Virus record (IMG/VR): IMGVR_UViG_3300042866_000344
Span: 1 to 39,346 of that record
DNA from: a virus
Strand: one strand, 5' to 3'
Length of the DNA: 39,346 nt
Below are positions 1-6,579 of this stretch, in pieces (position 1 is the stretch's first letter; every line of letters starts with the position of its first letter). A program made the position numbers and the translations under genes. Below the pieces are notes generated by a model. It had not been told where the DNA came from. It did no database searches and saw only the letters and a list, made by a program, of their open reading frames with translations.

Positions 1-1161
1 TGTGATGGTTGCGGTTGCGTTGGTCCCATTACGCGCAATAGGCAAAAACACACTCGTCCCCAGCGTCGGGGTCCGCATAGGCCCGCGACGGATGGCGATG
101 TAGATGTATGTTTGTGATGGACTAAGTTGCCCGTTCTGCCCAACGAACCCATTTGCCGTTGGGATTACAATAGGAGTGTTGCCAAATTCTGCGCCAGACG
201 TATTAGCAAATAGCCCCTGAGTTGAACTATAGGACCATCCGCGCATGTTGTCAGCGAGTATCCATCCTTCTGTTGAAGACGATGTTTTTAGCAAAATCCA
301 CTGCGGTTCCCAGCCAAGATTTTGATTGGTAACATTCCCGCTGCCATCAGCCGTAAACGACCCACACTGAATAAGCCCAGTGGACGCTGTGTCGTGGGCG
401 TAGAGGTAGGCAACGTAGGTGCCGCCCGATGCGTTGACCGTTGTATCCGTACCGACAGTGAACTCAGTCGCGGTCGGCGTTGTGCTGTTCCAGCGGGTCG
501 TGCCAGTGGCCACAGCAGCCGTGCTATTAAGCACCTGATACTGCGTGTTAGCGTTGCTGCGGTGGTAGACTTGCCAGTCGGAAAAGCCATTTAGCCGCTT
601 AACTATGATACACCCCGGAGCCACTCCGAGATTATGTGCAATGGTGCGATTAGCGCCATTCCCAGTCCACGTTACCAAGTCAAAAAACTTTGGTGACTTC
701 TTAAATGACCAAGTGGCAAAAGTACTGCCGCTTCCGTTAACAGCCGTATCGCTTCCGACAGTAAAACCGGAGGTTCCAATAGCCAGCGTTCTCCCCGAAA
801 AACTAGCCACATCGTTAGTCTGATTAGTTCTTAGATAGTCACTGTCGTTGCGGGTTGTGTCAAACAAGTAATGGGCGGACACGGCGCTGCGTCCCTTTTG
901 CCAAACAAGGCCGCCCCCGCTCGCGAGATTTACGTTTGTAGTAACTGTCTGCGAAGACGCTCCGTCGCCCGCGTAAAGATACGTTGAGAACACGTCTTCA
1001 ATAGCCGGAGGTAGATTACCCGCCAGCGGCCACAGACCCTGCTTCGTCCAGTACGCAGCGTCGGCCAGCGTCCACACGCCAGAGGCCGCGCCATTCTGGA
1101 GCGGGCCAGCGGGGGTTACAGGAGTTTTGCGGATTATTCCACCCGGCCAACGGTTGCTCAT
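1..1161 (-). CDS. Tail/fibre surface protein, 3' end cut by window edge
   Basis: The reading frame is open from an ATG at 1161 to the left edge (387 codons, no stop), so the C-terminus lies outside. AAGGA sits about 6 nt before the ATG. The visible product is rich in Gly, Ser, Thr and Asn. It carries beta-strand modules such as YVAYLYAHD, ending near residue 255, and GCIIVKRLNGFSDWQVY, both typical of phage tail or fibre surface domains that pair 'SFTADGSG' strands with 'WEPQWILLK' strands. It is the last visible gene of the late block, after the oxygenase pair. A receptor-binding or tail-decoration role is inferred from composition and position; I cannot assign a named family firmly. Confidence 0.8.
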   Translation of the reverse strand, partial: MSNRWPGGIIRKTPVTPAGPLQNGAASGVWTLADAAYWTKQGLWPLAGNLPPAIEDVFSTYLYAGDGASSQTVTTNVNLASGGGLVWQKGRSAVSAHYLFDTTRNDSDYLRTNQTNDVASFSGRTLAIGTSGFTVGSDTAVNGSGSTFATWSFKKSPKFFDLVTWTGNGANRTIAHNLGVAPGCIIVKRLNGFSDWQVYHRSNANTQYQVLNSTAAVATGTTRWNSTTPTATEFTVGTDTTVNASGGTYVAYLYAHDTASTGLIQCGSFTADGSGNVTNQNLGWEPQWILLKTSSSTEGWILADNMRGWSYSSTQGLFANTSGAEFGNTPIVIPTANGFVGQNGQLSPSQTYIYIAIRRGPMRTPTLGTSVFLPIARNGTNATATIT

Positions 1162-1171
1162 TTCTTGTTCC

Positions 1172-1396
1172 TTACGGGTTTATTATAGCAGTAGATGTCT
1201 CGCGATCCAAGTGCAGAGTGCCCTCGCAGACCATGCTGTAGTCCGCGCCAGTCTTCGTACCACGGCACGGCACGTTGATCTCGACGTTCTTCGTCAGATA
1301 CTCCTTGCCGTCCTCGAACACGCGCCAGACGTGATCCATCGTGCCGCGACCCGGCTGGCCACGAGTTTGATTGTAGCGTACATGCACGACCGACAT
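1172..1396 (-). CDS. Small conserved-looking phage protein
   Basis: A 74-residue protein starting at an ATG that overlaps the stop of the upstream oxygenase (TGATG). GGAGG lies 7 nt before the start, inside the oxygenase gene, so translation is probably coupled. The sequence is a mix of charged and beta-prone segments (DHVWRVFEDGKEYLTKNVEI) with two cysteines (CRG, VCEG) and no signal peptide or membrane segment. I do not recognise a family. Its position between the oxygenase and the tail protein suggests an accessory virion or modification role. Confidence 0.7.
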   Translation of the reverse strand: MSVVHVRYNQTRGQPGRGTMDHVWRVFEDGKEYLTKNVEINVPCRGTKTGADYSMVCEGTLHLDRETSTAIINP

Positions 1397-2013
1397 CAGA
1401 TGACCTCCGCTGCGGCAGCGGGTGCGTACTCGACGCCGATGTTAAAGTGGACGAAGCGGATGGGCTTGTCGGATGCGTGGCGGGTGAAGCCGTGCGGCAG
1501 CCACGCGTTGGCGAAGATCAGCGTGCCCGGCTTGGCCTCGATGCCCATAGCGTTGCTGGCGGGCGTCACCTGACCCATGTCGGCCTCGGGCAGGTTGACC
1601 TGCACCTTACCCGCACGCGGGTCGTAGAACAGCGCCTTGGAGCAGTCCTCGGGCGTCTCAAGGAAGTAGAAGCCGACGAGCTGCGCCCCGTTGCCGTGGA
1701 CGTGCTGCTCCATCTGCGAGTGCTTGTGATGCTCCTGCGTCCACATCTCAGTGAAGAAGGTGCTCGCGCCAGTCATGTCGCTGCCCTGATTGCTCAGTAT
1801 CTGCCACGCGGAGCTGCCGACATACTCGCAGAAGGCGTGCATGCGCGGGTCGTCAACGAGGTTGCCTGTCATCTTGACTGGGTAAATCTCGTTGATGTCC
1901 TGCGGCTCGAAGTTATCCTCCGACACCGCGCGAACGGCGTCGAGGAACTCAGGCTTGAAGGCCGTCACGACGACAGTCGGGAAGCAGTATAGAGGCGTCA
2001 GCTCATCGCTCAC
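1396..2013 (-). CDS. Putative 2OG-Fe(II) oxygenase
   Basis: A 205-residue protein with the layout of the phage and cyanophage 2OG-Fe(II) oxygenase family (2OG-FeII_Oxy_5 type). It has a proximal metal-binding stretch MEQHVHGNGAQLVGFYFL near residues 100-120, an FYDPRAG turn near residue 130, and a distal LPHGFTRH with a following basic residue (PIRFVHFN) near residues 168-192 for 2-oxoglutarate binding. The enzyme class uses Fe(II), O2 and 2-oxoglutarate to hydroxylate protein, nucleotide or small-molecule substrates; the substrate here is unknown. It starts at GTG overlapping the stop of the preceding gene (GTGA). Its neighbours are tail genes, so modification of a virion or host surface component is an inference. 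Confidence 0.8.
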   Translation of the reverse strand: MSDELTPLYCFPTVVVTAFKPEFLDAVRAVSEDNFEPQDINEIYPVKMTGNLVDDPRMHAFCEYVGSSAWQILSNQGSDMTGASTFFTEMWTQEHHKHSQMEQHVHGNGAQLVGFYFLETPEDCSKALFYDPRAGKVQVNLPEADMGQVTPASNAMGIEAKPGTLIFANAWLPHGFTRHASDKPIRFVHFNIGVEYAPAAAAEVI

Positions 2014-2627
2014 GACTTATCCTCAAGGAACAGCGGCTTCATGTTCGTCAGCACGCTAGTGCGGTCGCCTTGGCTATTGATCACCTTCAGGGTGATTGCC
2101 TCGATGTGCGGCACAATCTGCGCCTCGAAGTCAGGGTGGCAGCGCATGGTGTTGAGGTGATCGTGCGGGATTGTACCAGCCGTGAGCAGGAAGTTCTCAG
2201 CCCGCGTCTTCAGCTCGCCCAGCCACTCTTCGCGCTGCATGGCCTCGTTGGCTTCAAGGAACGGCAGGTCGCGGTATTTGCGGTTCGGCTCAAGCTCGTC
2301 CATCAGCTTGCAAATATATGCGTACTCATTGAGTGCGGCTTGGTGGTTCAACGCCCAGCCCTCGTTGACCGAGTTGCACTCAAGCAGGTCTGCCTCTGCC
2401 TTGAGCCGGTCGATTTCAGTTGAGTTGTCGTCAGCCAGCACGGCCTCTGCCGTGAGAACCTTAGCCTGACGGCGTAGGGCTTGTGCCTTCGAGTGCTCAA
2501 TCTTGACGCCGATGTCGATCTTCTGGTCGTGCAAGAGCGCCCAAGCACCGTCTGCTGTGTGGCAGCTTCCCGCCATGAAGTGCTTTAACTGAAAGTCGCA
2601 ATTATTGCGATGTGGCTTACTATTCAT
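2010..2627 (-). CDS. Conserved phage protein paired with the oxygenase
   Basis: A 205-residue, mostly helical protein. ATG at 2627 follows AGGAG by about 6 nt. The N-terminus (NCDFQLKHFMAGSCHTADGA) resembles a protein I recall from marine phages next to 2OG oxygenases. The middle (residues about 45-85) is a charged probable coiled coil, and the C-terminal third is helical. It overlaps the oxygenase by 4 nt, so the two are probably made together. I know no function; a partner or substrate-presenting role for the oxygenase is a guess from adjacency. Confidence 0.75.
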   Translation of the reverse strand: MNSKPHRNNCDFQLKHFMAGSCHTADGAWALLHDQKIDIGVKIEHSKAQALRRQAKVLTAEAVLADDNSTEIDRLKAEADLLECNSVNEGWALNHQAALNEYAYICKLMDELEPNRKYRDLPFLEANEAMQREEWLGELKTRAENFLLTAGTIPHDHLNTMRCHPDFEAQIVPHIEAITLKVINSQGDRTSVLTNMKPLFLEDKS

Positions 2628-2654
2628 CGTTGTGCTCCTACGATGTGGTGGAAA

Positions 2655-3611
2655 TTAAAGGGTGATACCTGCGATGCCGTTGGATGTGGCGGAACCGGCA
2701 CATGATGCCACTGTAGCCGCGCCGCCTGCGCTGACCACGCATCCTGAGTAGGTGTATTTGTTGCGGGTAGTAACACGACCGCAGCTTGTAAATCCTATTG
2801 CAAAAATGCCAACCGTACTGTTCCCAGCCGCCGAACCGCAAATTGATGCGACAGTAGCGGCCCCTCCTGCGCTGACTACACATCCTGAATAGGTGTATTT
2901 ATCGCGGGTGGTAACATAACCACTAGCCGTTTGCCCCAGTGCAAAAATACCAACAGTGCTGTTCCCACCCGCCGAATTATTGTTTGACGCTGCGGTAGCC
3001 GCGCCGCCTGCGCTGACTACATCACCTGAGTAGGTATATTTATTGCGGGTGGCAACACGACCACAGGGCGTAAAGCCCAGCGCAAAAATCCCAACCGTAC
3101 TATTACCGGCTGCGGACCCGCCGCCTGATGCCGTTGTCGCCGCTCCCCCTGCACTGACGACATCTCCTGAATATGTGTATTTATCGCGGGTGGTGACGCG
3201 GACGAAGCAAGGGTTTAGCCCGATTGCAAAGATGCCAACGGTGCTGTTTCCCGCAGCAGAGCCACCGAAGGTCCCCACTGTGGAGGCTGTTCCGGCGCTG
3301 ACTACGCACCCTACGTAGGTGTATTTATTGCGGGTTGTAGAGACGATGCAGGCTGCAATTCCCAACGCAAAGATACCGACCGTGCTGTTGCCATCCGCAG
3401 CGCCTGATCTATTAGCGGCTGTGGCGGCAGTACCGGCGCTGACAGCGTCACCTGAATATGTGTACTTATTACGGGTCGTAGAAGCGCAAGGCGCATTCCC
3501 CAACGCAAATATACCAAACGTGCCGTCCAGCACGAAGTTCGGTGGCCACAGCCCCTGACCGACTGCCTGAAACTGCTGGGAGAGGGACCAGACCCCGCTG
3601 TACGAGGGCAT
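2655..3611 (-). CDS. Six-repeat propeller-like tail protein
   Basis: 318 residues. After a 30-residue N-terminus (MPSYSGVWSLSQQ...) the protein is six repeats of about 47 residues. Each repeat contains GIFALG, a variable loop usually with a Cys, TTRNKYTYSG, a D/C switch, VVSAGGAAT, and then two hypervariable residues before GSAAGNSTV. A last partial strand (SNGIAGITL) could close a ring. The pattern resembles kelch-like beta-propeller blades of phage tail proteins. The repeats differ at many synonymous sites, so the protein pattern is maintained by selection. ATG 3611 overlaps the stop of the homing endonuclease (TGATG), whose 3' end supplies the AAGGAG ribosome site. It is a paralogue of the gene at 4231-5436. 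Confidence 0.85.
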   Translation of the reverse strand: MPSYSGVWSLSQQFQAVGQGLWPPNFVLDGTFGIFALGNAPCASTTRNKYTYSGDAVSAGTAATAANRSGAADGNSTVGIFALGIAACIVSTTRNKYTYVGCVVSAGTASTVGTFGGSAAGNSTVGIFAIGLNPCFVRVTTRDKYTYSGDVVSAGGAATTASGGGSAAGNSTVGIFALGFTPCGRVATRNKYTYSGDVVSAGGAATAASNNNSAGGNSTVGIFALGQTASGYVTTRDKYTYSGCVVSAGGAATVASICGSAAGNSTVGIFAIGFTSCGRVTTRNKYTYSGCVVSAGGAATVASCAGSATSNGIAGITL

Positions 3612-4198
3612 CAGATGTTCTCCTTCAGCATTTTCTTGCGGCGTCCCCAGAACACATAAGCGGCAGCGCTGAGTTTAGCACGCGTCTCATCGGAAATTGG
3701 CTTTTTATTTTTAGCTGCTATGCTCATTTTTTGTATCTCTTCCGGCGTCCGCTTGCGGCCTTTATTAGCAGCGCTAATTTTAGCTTTTGAAGCGTCTGTA
3801 TGCGGTGAGCCCTTTCTGCCCGTAAGCGTAGCAGAAATCTTAACACGCTGCTCTGGTGTCACAATCAACCCGCTGGGGCCGTGACCGCCATCAGTAAGAT
3901 TAACGAGGGCAACACCTGAGCGACGCAAGCACTTGATAAGACCCATTTCCAAATCGAACGCGGTGCTTTCGTCGGAGCAGTCCAGCTTCCCGATTAGAAT
4001 GTTGCGCCTGTCGTATTTCGCAACGACATTCTTGTGGTGCTGGTTCCGCTTATGGAACATGTTCAAGCGCCTGCCATTGCCCTTGCCAATGTAGAACGGC
4101 GTCCCATCAGGCTTGGCGTGAATGTACGCGTAGAACTGCTTGCCGTTCGCATCCGGCAGCACTGAAGGCTTTGCTAGGGAGCCGCTGTACGATGGCAT
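3611..4198 (-). CDS. GIY-YIG homing endonuclease with NUMOD3 repeats
   Basis: 195 residues. A GIY-YIG nuclease core starts near residue 22: FYAYIH, then PFYIGKGNGRR around residues 34-44, with an ALVNLTDGG turn near residue 105. The C-terminal half holds several NUMOD3-type DNA-binding motifs (ISATLTGRKGS, ISAANKGRKRT, KLSAAA). These enzymes cut DNA at a specific site and spread into it. It lies between two paralogous repeat genes and shares the first six residues (MPSYSG) with the gene downstream, so it seems to have inserted at that gene's 5' end while rebuilding its start. GGGAG before the ATG is the ribosome site. Catalytic Arg and Glu positions were not verified. Confidence 0.88.
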   Translation of the reverse strand: MPSYSGSLAKPSVLPDANGKQFYAYIHAKPDGTPFYIGKGNGRRLNMFHKRNQHHKNVVAKYDRRNILIGKLDCSDESTAFDLEMGLIKCLRRSGVALVNLTDGGHGPSGLIVTPEQRVKISATLTGRKGSPHTDASKAKISAANKGRKRTPEEIQKMSIAAKNKKPISDETRAKLSAAAYVFWGRRKKMLKENI

Positions 4199-4230
4199 GG
4201 ATTACGCTCCCTGCTTTGATGAGAAGTGTG

Positions 4231-5436
4231 TCATGTCGTGATGCCGATGATGCCGTTGGATGCGGCGGAACCCTCGAAGGAACCTGCGGTAGCCGCACCA
4301 CCAGCGCTGACAACGCAGCCTGAGTAGGTGTACTTATTGCGGGTAGCAACTCTGCCGCATGCAGTGCAGCTTAACGCAAAGATGCCAACGGTGCTGTTGC
4401 CTGCCGCAGAACCATTTTTAGATGCAGCCGTTGCCGCGCCCCCTGCGCTGACGACATCGCCTGAGTAGGTGTATTTGTCGCGGGTGGTTAATCTAGTGCC
4501 GCAACTATTCTGCCCTAACGCAAAAATACCAACCGTGCTATTTCCCGCAGCGGAGCCATAATACGAACCAACTGTTGCCGCTCCCCCCGCACTTACCGCG
4601 CAACCAGAATAAGTGTACTTATTGCGGGTTGTGTAAATGCCGTTGGTGGCGACCCCCAAAGCAAAAATGCCAACGGTGCTGTTGCCTGCCGCAGAGCCTA
4701 CTTCAGACCCCACCGTAGCAGCTCCACCTGCGCTTACAACGCAACCTGAGTAGGTATACTTATTGCGAGTGGTTGACCCTTGAAAAGTACAAACTAACCT
4801 ACCAAGTGCAAAGATGCCTACTGTGCTATTGCCTGCTGCGGAGCCATAAAAAGACGCCACAGTAGCTGCTCCGCCCGCGCTGACTACACAGCCTACGTAG
4901 GTGTATTTATTGCGAGTGGTGACGGGGCACGGTGCAATCCCTAACGCAAATATACCAACGGTGCTGTTACCCGTAGCGGAACCTCGGGATGAAGCCGCTG
5001 TGGCTGCTCCACCCGCGCTGACGGCATCGCCAGAGTAGGTGTATTTGTTGCGGGTGGTGACGCGGCCACAACTGGCGGTGCTACCCAACGCAAAGATACC
5101 AAATGTCCCGTCCGCTGACGGGGTAACGCTATTACTAAACGCGCTAATCGGTGACGGCCCATAGCTGTTCAGTGCAAAGACACCAAAGGTGTACGCGGTG
5201 CCGTTGGTCAGACCGGAGAACGTCAAAGGTGAAGCGGATGCAGTCGCGGCAACATCGCTCGGAGTAGACCGCCCGGTATAGCCGGTGATCGCAGAACCAC
5301 CCACATTGGTCGGCGCGGTGAAGCTCACCGTCGCGGACGCATTACCTTCCGCAGCCGTGCCAATAGTAGGCGCGTTCGGGGCTTGCAGCGGGTTAAACCC
5401 GACGCCGAGAATGCCGCCTTGAAACCGCTTTGACAT
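4231..5436 (-). CDS. Fn3 domain plus six-repeat propeller-like tail protein
   Basis: 401 residues. The N-terminus MSKRFQGGILGVGF is a common phage tail opening. Residues about 20-108 form a fibronectin type III-like domain (PNAPTIGTA ... YTFGVFALNSYG). Six blades of the same type as in the 2655-3611 protein follow (GIFALG-loop-TTRNKYTYSG-[DC]-VVSAGGAAT-S-xx-GSAAG), ending in SNGIIGITT. Variable pairs before GSAAG are SR, FY, EV, YY, KN and FE. Cysteines recur in the loop after GIFALG and at the D/C switch. A likely host-contact or decoration protein of the tail; this is inferred from architecture, not from a matched function. Confidence 0.87.
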   Translation of the reverse strand: MSKRFQGGILGVGFNPLQAPNAPTIGTAAEGNASATVSFTAPTNVGGSAITGYTGRSTPSDVAATASASPLTFSGLTNGTAYTFGVFALNSYGPSPISAFSNSVTPSADGTFGIFALGSTASCGRVTTRNKYTYSGDAVSAGGAATAASSRGSATGNSTVGIFALGIAPCPVTTRNKYTYVGCVVSAGGAATVASFYGSAAGNSTVGIFALGRLVCTFQGSTTRNKYTYSGCVVSAGGAATVGSEVGSAAGNSTVGIFALGVATNGIYTTRNKYTYSGCAVSAGGAATVGSYYGSAAGNSTVGIFALGQNSCGTRLTTRDKYTYSGDVVSAGGAATAASKNGSAAGNSTVGIFALSCTACGRVATRNKYTYSGCVVSAGGAATAGSFEGSAASNGIIGITT

Positions 5437-5442
5437 CCGCTT

Positions 5443-5814
5443 TTATCCCGCAAATTCTTGGTAAGTCACCGTCATTGTAATCGTATTGCTGGTGCCAGCC
5501 GTCGCGCCGAGTGACGTGTTGGCGGCCAGTACAACTGGCGTTGTCGCGTCGGAGACTATCAGCGATGCGTCGGCAGGCACTGAGATCGTCGACGCCATCG
5601 GGAAGGCCGTGCCACCCAGAGCGGCTGCGCTGTAGCGCGACACGCTAATGTCTGCGGCGTTCGTGCCATCGACGTTGGCTGCAACGATTGAGATGACCTT
5701 GAACACGCGGCCAGACGACGCGGCGTTTGACAGCAGCGACGTGGCACTCGTTGTGCTCAGGGCGACGTTGACGGTGAACTCACCGATCAGATTGTTGGGG
5801 GCTACATAGGCCAT
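5443..5814 (-). CDS. Small beta-rich virion protein, paralogue A
   Basis: 123 residues with no charged helices and many Val, Thr, Ser and Ala. It shares a long pattern with the 6173-6568 product: NAASS near residue 31, ANVDGTNA near residue 47, and GTA-P-ASTISVPADASLIV around residues 68-88. The two are clear duplicates. GAGGT lies 5 nt before ATG 5814, and the upstream gene stops at 5823. It is probably a small structural or decoration protein of the tail; the family has no function I can name. Confidence 0.82.
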   Translation of the reverse strand: MAYVAPNNLIGEFTVNVALSTTSATSLLSNAASSGRVFKVISIVAANVDGTNAADISVSRYSAAALGGTAFPMASTISVPADASLIVSDATTPVVLAANTSLGATAGTSNTITMTVTYQEFAG

Positions 5815-5822
5815 CAGTTACC

Positions 5823-6155
5823 TCACGAAATCTCAAGAATGGACATGACGGCATCCACAGAGGTCGCCGCAGAGGACTTAACCCGAAGGCTGTCGCCAGT
5901 GATCAGAACGACCTTCTCATCGCCGCCAATCGGGATAAAGGCGTTGCCCACGCCAACACCAGCGCCCTTGACCAGGTAGGCGTCGTTCGTGCCATCGTAG
6001 ACGGTCACGTCAACCGTGATCGGGGAAGTGGTCGTGTTGCAGACCGACAGGCCAATGACCGTCGTCTGCACGCCGCCACCGACAGTATAGCTGCCGACGG
6101 CTGTCAGCGATGCGCCGATGTTACGGCTTACTTTGCGAGTGAATGTATTGGCCAT
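5823..6155 (-). CDS. Small beta-rich virion protein
   Basis: 110 residues, starting at ATG 6155 with AGGAA 6 nt upstream. The sequence alternates short beta strands and turns (VIGLSVCNTT, VDVTVYDGTNDAYLV, VVLITGDSLRVKS). It is similar in size and strand pattern to the two paralogues on either side but lacks their SVPADAS motif, so it may be a diverged third copy. A structural role in the tail or fibre base is inferred from position. Confidence 0.78.
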   Translation of the reverse strand: MANTFTRKVSRNIGASLTAVGSYTVGGGVQTTVIGLSVCNTTTSPITVDVTVYDGTNDAYLVKGAGVGVGNAFIPIGGDEKVVLITGDSLRVKSSAATSVDAVMSILEIS

Positions 6156-6172
6156 GTCAGCTTCCTATCACA

Positions 6173-6568
6173 TTAAGACATGAGTTCATAGCTGACGCTA
6201 AACGTCAGCTTGCTTGCGGTCCCCGACGTGATCGAGATGGAGGTGCCCTCCTCAAGATAAATCGCCGTCGTCTTGTCCGTCACAATCAGCGATGCGTCGG
6301 CCGGAACCGAGATCGTCGAGGCGATCGGGTAGGCCGTGCCGCCGGATGGGGCAGACCCCTGAGCCACGCCGCCGTTGGTGTAGATCGACACGGTGCAATC
6401 AACCGCGTTCGTTCCATCGACGTTGGCGACAACGATCTGGTTGATCTTGAGAACCGTGTTCGATGACGCGGCGTTCTGGAGAAGCACGACAGCCGTCGTC
6501 CCCGACGGCGTAAAGTACGTCGTCTTGCCCGTGATCGTTGTCAGGGATGCAATATTTGGCGCTGCCAT
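6173..6568 (-). CDS. Small beta-rich virion protein, paralogue B
   Basis: 131 residues. TAAGGAG is 8 nt before ATG 6568, the best ribosome site in this cluster. It shares NAASS, VANVDGTNA, GGTAYPIASTISVPADASL and a closing VSYE with paralogue A. Its N-terminal 25 residues differ, and it has an insertion (VAQGSAPSGG) in the middle. It lies directly after the 941-residue fibre gene. Probably a small tail or decoration subunit. Confidence 0.82.
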   Translation of the reverse strand: MAAPNIASLTTITGKTTYFTPSGTTAVVLLQNAASSNTVLKINQIVVANVDGTNAVDCTVSIYTNGGVAQGSAPSGGTAYPIASTISVPADASLIVTDKTTAIYLEEGTSISITSGTASKLTFSVSYELMS

Positions 6569-6579
6569 CGTCTAACTCC

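Noticed and set aside
2655-5436. Diversity-generating retroelement target
   Set aside because: No reverse transcriptase or template repeat is visible in the window and variable codons change at all bases, not mainly at adenines.
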